Positions 43,692 to 51,929 are shown, counted from the stretch's first letter. The stretch: DNA of 64,000 nucleotides from Stenotrophomonas indicatrix (GCF_002750975.1 NZ_PEJS01000001.1:1736001-1800000); one strand, 5' to 3'. The notes: generated from the letters alone by a model not told the origin. Program-made: numbers and translations.

Positions 43692-44330
43692 TCATTCCAG
43701 TTCGTGCTGGTGGCGCGCGGCCAGCAGCAGCAGATCATTGGCGCGACGGCAACCCAGCGATTCCATCATGCGTGCACGATGGGTCTCCACCGTCTTGACG
43801 CTGATGCCAAGATCGGCGGCGATTTCCTTGTTGCTCTCGCCCTTGCCGATGCGGCGAAGGATCTCGCGCTGGCGCGGCGACAGTGCGGCAATGCCGGTCG
43901 GTTTCTCGCGACCGAGCATCGGCGCCAGCATCTTGGCCGAGATCTGCGGGCTCAGGAATACCTGGCCTGCATGCGCGGCACGCAGCGCCAGTTCCAGTTC
44001 CTGCGGTGCGGCATCCTTGACCACGAAACCGACGGCACCCCGATCCAGGGCGTCGCGCACGTGGGCGGCGTCGTCGTGCATGGTCATCATCACGATGCGC
44101 GTACCGGGGGCGCGCAGGCGGATGTCGCTCAGCGCTTCCAGGCCGGTGCGGCCGGGCAGCGACAGGTCCATCAACACCACGTCCGGTGCGTGCTGCAGGG
44201 CCATCTGCAGTGCCTGTTCGGCATTGCTGGCCTCGGCGACGAGCTGCACGTCGGCAAACCCCTGCAGCAGCCGCGCCAGGCCGGCGCGAACCAGGGTGTG
44301 ATCGTCGACGATGAGAACTCGCACAGGCAC
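43692..44330 (-). CDS. fsnR: LuxR/NarL-type response regulator, probably FsnR
   Basis: 212 residues. Receiver domain with D9/D10, phospho-acceptor D55 (VVLMDLSLPG) and the usual VMMTMHDD and FVVKDA positions. The C-terminal GerE/LuxR helix-turn-helix (LSPRQREILRRIGKGESNKE, DLGISVKTVETHRARMMESL) binds DNA. From memory, S. maltophilia FsnR is an orphan regulator encoded in this flagellar island that activates flagellar operons and biofilm formation; position and domain type agree, but I cannot compare sequences. The start appears to be GTG at 44330 without a strong ribosome-binding site; another GTG two codons later is possible. Confidence 0.82.
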   Translation of the reverse strand: MPVRVLIVDDHTLVRAGLARLLQGFADVQLVAEASNAEQALQMALQHAPDVVLMDLSLPGRTGLEALSDIRLRAPGTRIVMMTMHDDAAHVRDALDRGAVGFVVKDAAPQELELALRAAHAGQVFLSPQISAKMLAPMLGREKPTGIAALSPRQREILRRIGKGESNKEIAADLGISVKTVETHRARMMESLGCRRANDLLLLAARHQHELE

Positions 44331-44415
44331 GCTGGAGGTTGGGGAGGGGGGTCCACCTTAACTTAGCTGAACGGGCACGCCAAGGGCTGTCCGTCCGCCT
44401 GCATGGTGGCAGATT

Positions 44416-44994
44416 TCAGCGTGCGCGGCGGGCCTCGGCCACCTGCCGGCGGTGCAGCCGGAACAGATGCCGTTCCATCGCCATTTCCAGGCCATCGCCG
44501 AGGCGATGGAAGCGCAGCCACAGATAGTGACCACCACCGCCATCGGCCGCTTCGGCGACGACTTCCACCGGCAGGTCGATATGGTCGGGCAGCCAGTCGC
44601 TGGGTTGCAGGCGGACAACGCCGGCCTGGCCGGGCGTGCTGCCGCTGCGTGGGCCCAGCTGCAGGCGGATGCCACGGCGCGACCAGCGCACCGGACGCAG
44701 CGTTGGTTCCTGGCCCTGCTGGCGGATCAGGCGGCCGAGCAGGACCATGGTCAGGTCCACCTTGGCTTCCAGGCGCTGCAGCTGCAGGCTGGCTTCGCTG
44801 CGTTCTTCGTGTTCGTCGATGCGGCTGTCTTCGACCAGTGCCAGGCTGCGCAGCAGGCCTTCGGCACTGCTGGTCCGGCCCACTGCACTGCCGGCCTGGA
44901 ACTCGGCGGGCAGGGCCAGTTCACAGCTGAGCGTTTCGTCGAACAGCTCGCTTTCAGCCGGGTGGTGCAGGGACGTGGTCGGCAGCACGGTCAT
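44416..44994 (-). CDS. PilZ-domain-like protein
   Basis: 192 residues. A helical middle part (SLQLQRLEAKVDLTMVLLGR) precedes a strand-rich C-terminal part resembling PilZ (PVRWSRRGIRLQLGPRSG, LPVEVVAEAADGGGGHYLWL). The classical RxxxR and D/NxSxxG c-di-GMP residues are incomplete: SRRGIRL replaces the usual SxxG strand. It may therefore not bind c-di-GMP, like several non-canonical xanthomonad PilZ proteins. It overlaps the FliT-like gene by 4 nt in the fliS operon, which suggests a filament or motor role. Confidence 0.7.
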   Translation of the reverse strand: MTVLPTTSLHHPAESELFDETLSCELALPAEFQAGSAVGRTSSAEGLLRSLALVEDSRIDEHEERSEASLQLQRLEAKVDLTMVLLGRLIRQQGQEPTLRPVRWSRRGIRLQLGPRSGSTPGQAGVVRLQPSDWLPDHIDLPVEVVAEAADGGGGHYLWLRFHRLGDGLEMAMERHLFRLHRRQVAEARRAR

Positions 44995-45284
44995 GCCAGC
45001 GATTCTGCCTGCAGGTAGGCATGCGCGGCGCGAAGGGAGCGGCGGCCGTCCTGCATCTGCAGGGAGACTGCGTCGCGACGCTGGCGCAGCAGGCCGAGCA
45101 GGCTCTGCTGGCGCTCCAGCAGGGCCGACAGCGGCGCGTGGTCGGCGCTGCCCAGCGGCTGGCTCAGCAGTGCGTGCAGGGTGCTGTCATGGCCATCGAG
45201 CAGGCTGTCGGCCTGTTCGAAGGCCTCTTCGTGGAGGGCCTTCTCGAAGGCATCCAGCTGCGCGTTGAGTTCAAGCAGGCTCAT
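44991..45284 (-). CDS. fliT: FliT-like export chaperone
   Basis: 97 residues, all helical (LNAQLDAFEKALHEEAFEQA, LSALLERQQSLLGLLRQRRD). Size and position directly after fliS match FliT, the FliD chaperone. Sequence conservation in this family is low, so the call rests mostly on context. It is coupled to fliS and the PilZ-like gene by ATGA overlaps. Confidence 0.7.
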   Translation of the reverse strand: MSLLELNAQLDAFEKALHEEAFEQADSLLDGHDSTLHALLSQPLGSADHAPLSALLERQQSLLGLLRQRRDAVSLQMQDGRRSLRAAHAYLQAESLA

Positions 45285-45697
45285 GGCGCCACCGCCGCGG
45301 GACGGCGCTGTTCGTGCGGAATGGCATTCCAGGCACCGTCGATCTCGCCCAGCAGCTGCAGCGATTCGTCCAGCGCGGCGCGGTCGTTGTGCAGGTTGGC
45401 TTCGGTCAGGCGCTGCAGCAGGTAGTCGTACAGCGCCGACAGGTTGCCGGCGATTTCGCCGCCGGCTTCATGGTCCAGCGAGCCGTTGAGGTGGGCGACG
45501 ATCGCGCATGCCTCGCCGATCGCCTTGCCCTTGCCGGCCTGGTCGCCCTGGTCGAGGGTGGCTTGTGCACGGCGCACGCGCTCCAGCGCGCCAGACAGCA
45601 GCAGCGCCACCAGTTTGTGCGGATCGGCATCGGCGACCGCACTGGTCACACCCACCTGGCGGTATTGCTCGGCGTACTGACGGCTGGAACCGTACAT
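45281..45697 (-). CDS. fliS: Flagellin export chaperone FliS
   Basis: 138 residues with the FliS signature (YAEQYRQVGVTSAVADADPH, KLVALLLSGALERVRRAQAT, YLLQRLTEANLHNDRAALDE). It prevents flagellin polymerisation in the cytoplasm and brings it to FlhA. It is first in fliS-fliT-PilZ, behind a FliA-type promoter. Confidence 0.95.
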   Translation of the reverse strand: MYGSSRQYAEQYRQVGVTSAVADADPHKLVALLLSGALERVRRAQATLDQGDQAGKGKAIGEACAIVAHLNGSLDHEAGGEIAGNLSALYDYLLQRLTEANLHNDRAALDESLQLLGEIDGAWNAIPHEQRRPAAVAP

Positions 45698-45781
45698 TCG
45701 TGATTCTCCCTTGCGCGGGGTGCCGGGGTGCGGTCGAAGGGACCGTTGACGCCGGCACTGCGATGATTGCTGTTGCGTCCG

Positions 45782-45809
45782 TTATCGGTGCGTACGGCGC
45801 CAAACTTGA
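45782..45809 (-). promoter_or_regulatory. Candidate FliA promoter of fliS
   Basis: The minus strand reads TCAAGTTT-N12-ACCGATAA. Both boxes are close to the sigma-28 consensus but the spacer is one base longer than usual. It lies 85 bp upstream of the fliS ATG and 18 bp downstream of the fliD stop. Confidence 0.6.
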
Positions 45810-45826
45810 GCGCCGTGCGTGTTTCC

Positions 45827-47245
45827 TCAGCGGTTCAACTGGGCCAGCTGCTGCTGCAGGGCGGTGTTGCTCTGCTGCAGCTTGCCCATCAGGCTGTCCA
45901 ATGCCACGAACTGTTTCTTGTAACGGGCTTCGACACCGACCATGCGCGCGTCCAGGTCCTTGCGGCGCTTGTCGATGTTGTCCAGCGTGGTGTTCAGCCC
46001 CTTGGTGCGGGCGACGAAGGCGCCTTCCTTGCCAACCGTGGTGCTGACGTAGCCGTCCACCAGTGAATACAGCCGGCCGGCACCACCGGTATCGCCGGTG
46101 ACCGCCTGGCGGATCTTCTCCGGCTGCGCGGCGAGGGCTGCGGCGAACTTGGTGCTGTCCAGCACCAGGGTGCCATCGGCGTTGGGATAGCCGCGGGTCT
46201 GCAGGCCCAGTGCCTTGGCGTCCAGCTGGTCGCCTGCCAGGTCCTTGAGCACGCCGGACATCGTCGAGCGCAGCTGCGCGATTGCACCCCGCATCTGCGC
46301 ATCGCCGGTCAGCGCGGCGGCTTCCTTGGTCTTCGGGTCGTACTTGGTTTCGGTGTTGATCGCCGCGATGGCCGCGTTGTAGGCGGTGACGAACTCCTGC
46401 ATCACCTTGGTTGCGGCAGTAGTGTCGGTGCTGATGGTGACGGTGCTCAGGCCCGGCACCTTCAGGTTCAGGGTCAGGCCTGGCACCGCGTCGGTCACGG
46501 TGTTGCTGGCACTCACCACTTCCACGCCGTCAATGGTCAGCACCGCATCCTTGGCGGGGCTGTTCTCCTTCAGGCTGCCGACCAGTGCGCCCAGCTTGGG
46601 ATCGCTGCCGGCGTATTCCAGCTTGATCGCGCTGGCCGCGCCGGTCTTTTCCTGGGCGATGGACAGGTACTGGTTGTCGCCGGAGCTGATCAGCGTGGCC
46701 TGCACGCCTTCCTTGCGGCCGGCGGCATCGATCTTGTTGCGGACGGTGGTAAGCGTGTCGCCTTCCTCCACCTGCACGTTCATCGTCTTGGCCTTGTCGC
46801 CCACGCCGACGGTCAGCGTCAAGGTTCCGGCACCGAAGGTATCGGTCTTGGGCACCGACGTGTCGGCAATCAGCTTGTGCGCCGACGCCAGGTTCTTCAC
46901 CTCGATCTTGTGGGTACCGTTGGCTGCGGCCGCCTTGCTGGTGCCGAGGTCATACAGCGCCACCGATGCGGTCAACACATCGTCGGCGTTGTTGGGGCCG
47001 GCCTTGCCGGTTGCGCTGACGGTACGGGTGTCGAAGGCGGTGGTGGCCTTCAACGCGGTCAGGGCGGTCTTCAGCTTGTCGAAGGCCGAGGTGACCGTGC
47101 CGAGCGACGACAGCTGCATCTTGGTCTTGGACTGCTGCAGGTTCAGCGCATTGTCGGCCGGCTTGCGGTCCGCTGCGACCAGCTGGTTGACGATGCTGGA
47201 GATGTCCAGCCCTGAGCCAATGCCACCGTATCCAAAGTCTGCCAC
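45827..47245 (-). CDS. fliD: Flagellar filament cap protein FliD
   Basis: 472 residues with FliD N-terminal (GSGLDISSIVNQLVAADRKP) and C-terminal (LYSLVDGYVSTTVGKEGAFV, DNIDKRRKDLDARMVGVEAR) domains bracketing a variable middle. It caps the filament and folds incoming flagellin. The start is GTG at 47245 with AGGAGA 7 nt upstream. A sigma-54-type site lies upstream, so it appears to be expressed with middle rather than late genes. Confidence 0.95.
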   Translation of the reverse strand: MADFGYGGIGSGLDISSIVNQLVAADRKPADNALNLQQSKTKMQLSSLGTVTSAFDKLKTALTALKATTAFDTRTVSATGKAGPNNADDVLTASVALYDLGTSKAAAANGTHKIEVKNLASAHKLIADTSVPKTDTFGAGTLTLTVGVGDKAKTMNVQVEEGDTLTTVRNKIDAAGRKEGVQATLISSGDNQYLSIAQEKTGAASAIKLEYAGSDPKLGALVGSLKENSPAKDAVLTIDGVEVVSASNTVTDAVPGLTLNLKVPGLSTVTISTDTTAATKVMQEFVTAYNAAIAAINTETKYDPKTKEAAALTGDAQMRGAIAQLRSTMSGVLKDLAGDQLDAKALGLQTRGYPNADGTLVLDSTKFAAALAAQPEKIRQAVTGDTGGAGRLYSLVDGYVSTTVGKEGAFVARTKGLNTTLDNIDKRRKDLDARMVGVEARYKKQFVALDSLMGKLQQSNTALQQQLAQLNR

Positions 47246-47341
47246 GTCGTTTCTCCTGGTATACGGGCCTGGCCGTCGTGCAGCGGCCCGTCGTCAACGA
47301 AAATAGCGGCCTGTGCCGCTGGGTCTTGAGGACTTCGTTGA

Positions 47342-47357
47342 TGCATGCGCCGTGCCA
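47342..47357 (-). promoter_or_regulatory. RpoN promoter of fliD
   Basis: The minus strand reads TGGCACGGCGCATGCA. The -24 box is perfect and the -12 box keeps GC with one deviation (ATGC for TTGC). The distance to the fliD GTG is 97 bp. Confidence 0.7.
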
Positions 47358-47376
47358 CTGGCCGGTGGGGCGGCTC

Positions 47377-47392
47377 TGGCACGCCGGTTGCA
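47377..47392 (+). promoter_or_regulatory. Orphan plus-strand RpoN promoter
   Basis: TGGCACGCCGGTTGCA is a perfect -24/-12 match, as good as that of flgA. No plus-strand gene follows; transcription would pass through the intergenic hairpins and enter the 3' end of the first flagellin gene in antisense direction. Confidence 0.65.
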
Positions 47393-47445
47393 GGAGGTCT
47401 GGGGCAGGGCGCGGGTGGGTTCACCGCGGGCTGCCGGGGGTCTGT

Positions 47446-47474
47446 AAAAAACCCTCCCCCAATGCAGGGGAGGG
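47446..47474 (-). terminator. Rho-independent terminator downstream of the flagellin genes
   Basis: The minus strand reads CCCTCCCC-TGCATTG-GGGGAGGG followed by six T residues. This is the strongest terminator in the window and isolates the flagellin transcript from fliD. Confidence 0.9.
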
Positions 47475-47638
47475 ATCAGGCTACTGACAATCGGGGGGAG
47501 ACGAAGCCGCCCGGTACGTACAGTCAACATGCACAACGCTGAAAGAGAGGTCCGCAGGGGCGGGCGATGCCAAGCCGGTTCGGGAAGCTTCCCGGGCCGG
47601 GCATGGCCGGCACCTGAGTACGCCGTGGCTGTCGGGTT

Positions 47639-47672
47639 GCCGCTACCGTCGGTTGAACCCGACGGTAGCGGC
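47639..47672. terminator. 14-bp perfect hairpin just after fliC
   Basis: Arms GCCGCTACCGTCGG and CCGACGGTAGCGGC with loop TTGAAC. It is 16 bp beyond the flagellin stop. No T-run follows on the minus strand; the plus-strand side continues CGCCTTCTT. It may protect the fliC mRNA 3' end or stop plus-strand transcription. Confidence 0.6.
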
Positions 47673-47688
47673 GCCTTCTTGCCGTGGA

Positions 47689-48867
47689 TCAGCGCAGCAG
47701 GCTGAGCACGCCCTGCGGCACCTGGTTGGCCTGGGCCAGCATGGCCGTACCGGCCTGCTGCAGGATCTGGGTGCGGGTCAGCTCAGCGGTTTCCTTGGCG
47801 AAGTCGGTGTCCTTGATGCGGCTGCGCGACGCCGACAGGTTCTCCGAGGAGGTCTGCAGGTTGGCAACGACCGAGGTGAAGCGGTTCTGGATCGCGCCGA
47901 GGTCGGCGCGGGTGCTGTTGATCGCACCCAGGGCCTTGTCGACCACTTCCATTGCCTGCTGTGCACCGAGGACCGTGCTTACGTCGAGTTTCTGCACGTT
48001 GGCGGCGGTTTCGGTTCCAGCGGTGTATCCCGCTGCAGCCGCCTTGGCTCCCCACACGCCAGTGCCAGCGTTCAGGTCGCTGCGCTCCAAAGCGATGTCG
48101 GCGACGGCGACTGTCTTGCCTTCCTTCACCGAGGTCAGCTTCATCGTGCCATCGGCATTGGCTTCGGCGTAAATGCCGGCTTCACCGATCTTGGCGTTGA
48201 TTGCCGTAGCGACGGCCTTGGACGCGTCCGCAGTGGTGGCGCCGGCCTTGATCTCGACGGTGCCGATGTCGACGCCCATCACCTTGCCCGTGATGCGTGC
48301 ACCGTCGGTGCTGGCGACAAGTGCGTCAGTTGCACCGCTCGCGAAGGTCGAGGTGCCCAGCGAGCCAGCCTTGGCATCGATGGTCTTATCGATGGCGATG
48401 GCCTGGCCGGCGTTGGCGCCGACCTGGAACAGCTGGCTGGAGAAGGTGCCGTCCAGCAGCTTGGTGCCGTTGAAGTCCGACTGCTTGGCGACGCGGTCGA
48501 TTTCCGAGACCAGCTGGGTCACTTCGGCCTGCAGCGCCTTGCGGTCACTGGCCGAGTTGGTGGCGTTGGAGGCCTGCACCGACAGCTCGCGGACGCGCTG
48601 CAGGTTGTTGCCGATTTCGGTCAGCGAACCTTCGGCAACCTGGGCCAGCGAGATGCCGTCGTTGGCATTGCGGATGGCCACGTCGGTGCCGCGGATCTGG
48701 GTGCCGAAGCGCTCGGAGATCGCCAGGCCGGCCGCATCGTCCTTGGCGCTGTTGATGCGCGAACCGGAGGACAGGCGCTGGATGGTGGTAGCGAGCGAGC
48801 TGCCGCTGGTGCTCAGGTTGCGCTGAGCATTCAGGGACATGGTGTTGGTGTTGATGACTTGTGCCAT
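47689..48867 (-). CDS. fliC: Flagellin (paralogue A)
   Basis: 392 residues. The conserved N-terminal D0/D1 (MAQVINTNTMSLNAQRNLST, then SSGSRINSAKDDAAGLAISE) and C-terminal D1/D0 (ESRIKDTDFA-type ending QANQVPQGVLSLLR) surround a variable surface domain (about residues 175-300). It is the last of three tandem flagellins and lies 86 bp from paralogue B, with a 10-bp-stem hairpin between them. It has no promoter of its own and may rely on read-through from upstream. Confidence 0.96.
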   Translation of the reverse strand: MAQVINTNTMSLNAQRNLSTSGSSLATTIQRLSSGSRINSAKDDAAGLAISERFGTQIRGTDVAIRNANDGISLAQVAEGSLTEIGNNLQRVRELSVQASNATNSASDRKALQAEVTQLVSEIDRVAKQSDFNGTKLLDGTFSSQLFQVGANAGQAIAIDKTIDAKAGSLGTSTFASGATDALVASTDGARITGKVMGVDIGTVEIKAGATTADASKAVATAINAKIGEAGIYAEANADGTMKLTSVKEGKTVAVADIALERSDLNAGTGVWGAKAAAAGYTAGTETAANVQKLDVSTVLGAQQAMEVVDKALGAINSTRADLGAIQNRFTSVVANLQTSSENLSASRSRIKDTDFAKETAELTRTQILQQAGTAMLAQANQVPQGVLSLLR

Positions 48868-48906
48868 GGTGCTTTTCCTTTGGCGAAGGTGGAACGTATT
48901 TCAGGA

Positions 48907-48935
48907 ACCGGGCGGCAGCTCGGCCGCCGCCCGGT
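48907..48935. terminator. Hairpin between flagellin paralogues A and B
   Basis: Perfect 10-bp arms ACCGGGCGGC and GCCGCCCGGT with a 9-nt loop, 18 bp after the paralogue B stop. Without a T-tract it more likely attenuates or stabilises the mRNA than fully terminates. Confidence 0.55.
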
Positions 48936-48953
48936 GGTCGATCAAGGAGCGGA

Positions 48954-50129
48954 TCAGCGCAGCAGGCTGAGCACGCCCTGCGGCACCTGGTTGGCCTGGG
49001 CCAGCATGGCCGTACCGGCCTGCTGCAGGATCTGGGTGCGGGTCAGCTCAGCGGTTTCCTTGGCGAAGTCGGTGTCCTTGATGCGGCTGCGCGACGCCGA
49101 CAGGTTCTCCGAGGAGGTCTGCAGGTTGGCAACGACCGAGGTGAAGCGGTTCTGGATCGCACCGAGGTCGGCGCGGGTGCTGTTGATCGCACCCAGGGCC
49201 TTGTCGACCACTTCCATCGCCTGCTGTGCACCCTTAACGGTGGACACGTCGATCTTGTCGGCGAACTGCTTGCCCGGCACAGGAGTGGCAGCGGCGAACC
49301 CGGCCAGCGAGCTGGCGATGGCGGTGAATGCGCCTGCGTTGTTCACGCTGTCCTTGACCGAGGTCAGGGTCAGGGCGCCAGCGGCATCGGCCTCCGCCAG
49401 CACGCCGGTCTCACCAATCTTGGCGTTGATCGCGGCAACGACGGCCTTGCCGTTTGCAGCGGTGTTGGCCGCAGCGTCACCGACGCTCTTGACGGTCATG
49501 GCGCCGAAATTGAAGACGGTGCCCTTGCTGTCGGTGATGGTGAACGCGCCGATCGCAGTGTCCGTGTCGGCAGTGCCGGCGATTGCCGTCGCCGTGCCGC
49601 TGGAGAACTGCGCACCACCCAGGGCATTGGCCTTGGCATCGATGGTCTTATCAATTGCGATGGCCTGGCCAGCGTTGGCGCCGACCTGGAACAGCTGGCT
49701 GGAGAAGGTGCCGTCCAGCAGCTTGGTGCCGTTGAAGTCCGACTGCTTGGCGACGCGGTCGATTTCCGAAACCAGCTGGGTCACTTCGGCCTGCAGCGCC
49801 TTGCGGTCGCTGGCCGAGTTGGTGGCGTTGGAGGCCTGCACCGACAGCTCGCGGACGCGCTGCAGGTTGTTGCCGATTTCGGTCAGCGAACCTTCGGCGA
49901 CCTGTGCCAGCGAGATGCCGTCGTTGGCATTGCGGATGGCCACGTCGGTGCCGCGGATCTGGGTGCCGAAGCGCTCGGAGATCGCCAGACCGGCCGCATC
50001 GTCCTTGGCACTGTTGATGCGCGAACCGGAGGACAGGCGCTGGATGGTGGTGGCCAGCGAGCTGCCGCTGGTGCTCAGGTTACGCTGAGCATTCAACGAC
50101 ATCGTGTTGGTGTTGATTACTTGTGCCAT
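48954..50129 (-). CDS. fliC: Flagellin (paralogue B)
   Basis: 391 residues, with conserved ends almost identical to paralogue A in both protein and DNA and a different central domain (residues about 180-300; FTITDSKGTVFNFGAMTVKS, for example). It lies 72 bp downstream of paralogue C with a GC-rich hairpin between. A ribosome-binding site AGGAGA-like (GGACCTCTCCT context) precedes the ATG. Different surface domains may give a mixed filament. Confidence 0.96.
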   Translation of the reverse strand: MAQVINTNTMSLNAQRNLSTSGSSLATTIQRLSSGSRINSAKDDAAGLAISERFGTQIRGTDVAIRNANDGISLAQVAEGSLTEIGNNLQRVRELSVQASNATNSASDRKALQAEVTQLVSEIDRVAKQSDFNGTKLLDGTFSSQLFQVGANAGQAIAIDKTIDAKANALGGAQFSSGTATAIAGTADTDTAIGAFTITDSKGTVFNFGAMTVKSVGDAAANTAANGKAVVAAINAKIGETGVLAEADAAGALTLTSVKDSVNNAGAFTAIASSLAGFAAATPVPGKQFADKIDVSTVKGAQQAMEVVDKALGAINSTRADLGAIQNRFTSVVANLQTSSENLSASRSRIKDTDFAKETAELTRTQILQQAGTAMLAQANQVPQGVLSLLR

Positions 50130-50170
50130 GAGGAGAGGTCCTTGAGCGGTTGCACGTGAGTTGGGTTAGA

Positions 50171-50194
50171 CGCCCCCGACGTGCCCCGGGGGCG
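50171..50194. terminator. Hairpin between flagellin paralogues B and C
   Basis: Arms CGCCCCCG and CGGGGGCG with an 8-nt loop, 7 bp after the paralogue C stop. No T-tract follows, so it may only reduce read-through into paralogue B. Confidence 0.55.
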
Positions 50195-50201
50195 GCTCAT
50201 G

Positions 50202-51422
50202 TCAGCGCTGCAACAGGCTGAGCACGTTCTGCGGTACCTGGTTGGCCTGGGCCAGCATGGCCGTACCGGCCTGCTGCAGGATCTGGGTGCGGGTCAGCTC
50301 GGCGGTTTCCTTGGCGAAGTCGGTATCGCGGATGCGGCTGCGCGATGCGGACAGGTTCTCCGAGGAGGTCTGCAGGTTGGCGACCACCGAGGTGAAGCGG
50401 TTCTGGATCGCGCCGAGGTCGGCGCGCACGCTGTTGACCGATTCGAGGGCCTTGTCGACGATGGACATCGCCTTCTGTGCGCCTTCGGCCGTGGTGACGT
50501 TCAGGTCCTTGACGAAGCTGGCCGTTGCACCGGTCAGCGTGCCGCCGTTGGTGCTGGTCTCGGTCAGGCCCAGGCCGGCGATGGTGGCGGCGGTGGCGCC
50601 GGCCGGCGGCGTCGCCGCGCTGACACCCAGAGCGAAGGTCTGGCCGTCCTTGACCGAGGCCAGGCTGACCACGCCGGCGTTGACGGAGGCGACCACGCCG
50701 GTTTCGCCCAGCTTGTTGTTGATCGCGGCCGCGGTGGCCGAGGTGATCGATTCGCCTGCCTTCACGGTGAAGTCGCTGATGGTGACCGTGGTGGCGGCGC
50801 CGCCCGGCGGGGTCACCGAGATCTGCAGGCCGGAGTAGGTGGTATCGGCGGTGGCCTTGTCGGCTGCAGCCAGGCTGGTGCCGGTGTAGACGTTGGCGAA
50901 GCTGGCCGCGCCCAGCGAATCGGCCTTGGCGTTGACCACGCTGTTGATGGCGATGGCCTGGCCGGCGTTGGCGCCGACCTGGAACAGCTGGCTGGTGAAC
51001 GAACCGTCCAGCAGCTTGGTGCCGTTGAAGTCAGCCTGCTTGGCGACGCGGTCGATTTCGCTGACCAGCTGGGTCACTTCAGCCTGCAGCGCCTTGCGGT
51101 CGCTGGCCGAGTTGGTGGCGTTGGAGGCCTGCACGCCCAGTTCGCGGATGCGCTGCAGGTTGTTGCCCACTTCGTTCAGCGAGCCCTCGGCCACCTGGGC
51201 CAGCGAGATGCCGTCGTTGGCGTTGCGGATGGCCACGTCCAGACCACGGATCTGGGTGGTGAAGCGCTCGCTGATGGCCAGGCCGGCGGCGTCGTCCTTC
51301 GCGCTGTTGATGCGCAGGCCGGACGAGAGGCGCTGGATGGTGGTGGCGAGCGAGCTGCCGCTGGTGCTCAGGTTGCGCTGAGCGTTGAGCGACATCGTAT
51401 TGGTGTTGATTACCTGTGCCAT
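50202..51422 (-). CDS. fliC: Flagellin (paralogue C, promoter-proximal)
   Basis: 406 residues from MAQVINTNTMSLNAQRNLST at the ATG 51422, with AGAGGAGA 7 nt upstream. The ends are similar to A and B but with clear differences (SSGLRINSAKD, ERFTTQIRGLDVAI, ending QNVLSLLQR). The central domain is longer and distinct (ISVTPPGGAATTVTISDFTV). A strong FliA promoter lies about 96 bp upstream, making this the first and probably most expressed flagellin. Confidence 0.96.
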   Translation of the reverse strand: MAQVINTNTMSLNAQRNLSTSGSSLATTIQRLSSGLRINSAKDDAAGLAISERFTTQIRGLDVAIRNANDGISLAQVAEGSLNEVGNNLQRIRELGVQASNATNSASDRKALQAEVTQLVSEIDRVAKQADFNGTKLLDGSFTSQLFQVGANAGQAIAINSVVNAKADSLGAASFANVYTGTSLAAADKATADTTYSGLQISVTPPGGAATTVTISDFTVKAGESITSATAAAINNKLGETGVVASVNAGVVSLASVKDGQTFALGVSAATPPAGATAATIAGLGLTETSTNGGTLTGATASFVKDLNVTTAEGAQKAMSIVDKALESVNSVRADLGAIQNRFTSVVANLQTSSENLSASRSRIRDTDFAKETAELTRTQILQQAGTAMLAQANQVPQNVLSLLQR

Positions 51423-51517
51423 GGGGTCGTCTCCTCTTATGTGGAACCCGTTGGTGAATGGAACGAAGCGCCGCCTGATTTTTTTGTTTGGCTGTGTGCT
51501 TCGCCGTTGCCAAATGA

Positions 51518-51544
51518 ATAACGGCGCTTTGTCAACAACCTTTA
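51518..51544 (-). promoter_or_regulatory. FliA promoter of the flagellin genes
   Basis: The minus strand reads TAAA-N15-GCCGTTAT, with the same boxes as the STAS-cheY-cheA1 promoter. The predicted leader is about 90 nt. Confidence 0.85.
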
Positions 51545-51717
51545 GCCGGGAATTTCGTTGCAACCGAATTTCGTCGCTGAAAGCTGTTTTTCCGGGGATT
51601 TCCGCCCTGGAGAAGCGTCAAGGCAACTCCTGGTAGGGGCGGTCGGGCATGCCCAACCCACGCTGATGAAGGTATCGGCGGGGGCCGGCTGGGCTTGATG
51701 GGCGATCTCGGAACATC

Positions 51718-51901
51718 CGCCGGGCATGGCCCGGCGCTACCAGAGCCAGCGCTTCGCAACATCCGTCGGGCATGGCCCGGCGCTACCAGAGCCAGCGCTT
51801 CGGAACATCCGCCGGGCGTGGCCCGGCGCTACCATGGCCAACCCTTCGGAACATCCGCCGGGCATGGCCAACCCTTCGGTAGCGCCGGGCCATGCCCGGC
51901 G
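51718..51901. repeat. SMAG array with 46-bp period
   Basis: Minus-oriented GTAG palindromes start at 51718, 51764, 51810 and 51856, exactly 46 bp apart, joined by conserved spacers (AGAGCCAGCGCTTCG). The fourth is truncated, and a plus-oriented unit at 51878-51901 closes the array. It looks like local tandem duplication of one REP plus its spacer. Confidence 0.85.
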
Positions 51902-51929
51902 AGCGCAGCGGTACATGACCGCCGAAACG

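Larger units (their letters stand above)
47246..47688. other. 443-bp region between fliD and the flagellin genes
   Basis: Holds two sigma-54-type sites on opposite strands (47342-47357 minus, 47377-47392 plus), a strong terminator (47446-47474) and a second long hairpin (47639-47672). A degenerate GCCGGGCATGGCC palindrome lies near 47595. A 58-codon plus-strand frame at 47529-47705 has no support. Confidence 0.7.

Noticed and set aside
47529..47705. 58-codon plus-strand frame after the orphan sigma-54 promoter
   Set aside because: No ribosome-binding site, overlap with the flagellin 3' end and a strong hairpin, and no similarity to a known peptide. A non-coding transcript is more likely if anything is made.
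47653..50088. 811-codon plus-strand frame across flagellins A and B
   Set aside because: It exists because the two flagellin genes are near-copies and share reverse-frame properties; the minus-strand genes are certain.
51718..51901. Evenly spaced repeats resembling a short CRISPR array
   Set aside because: The spacers are nearly identical to each other, the repeats are palindromic REP units found singly elsewhere in the window, and no cas genes are present.
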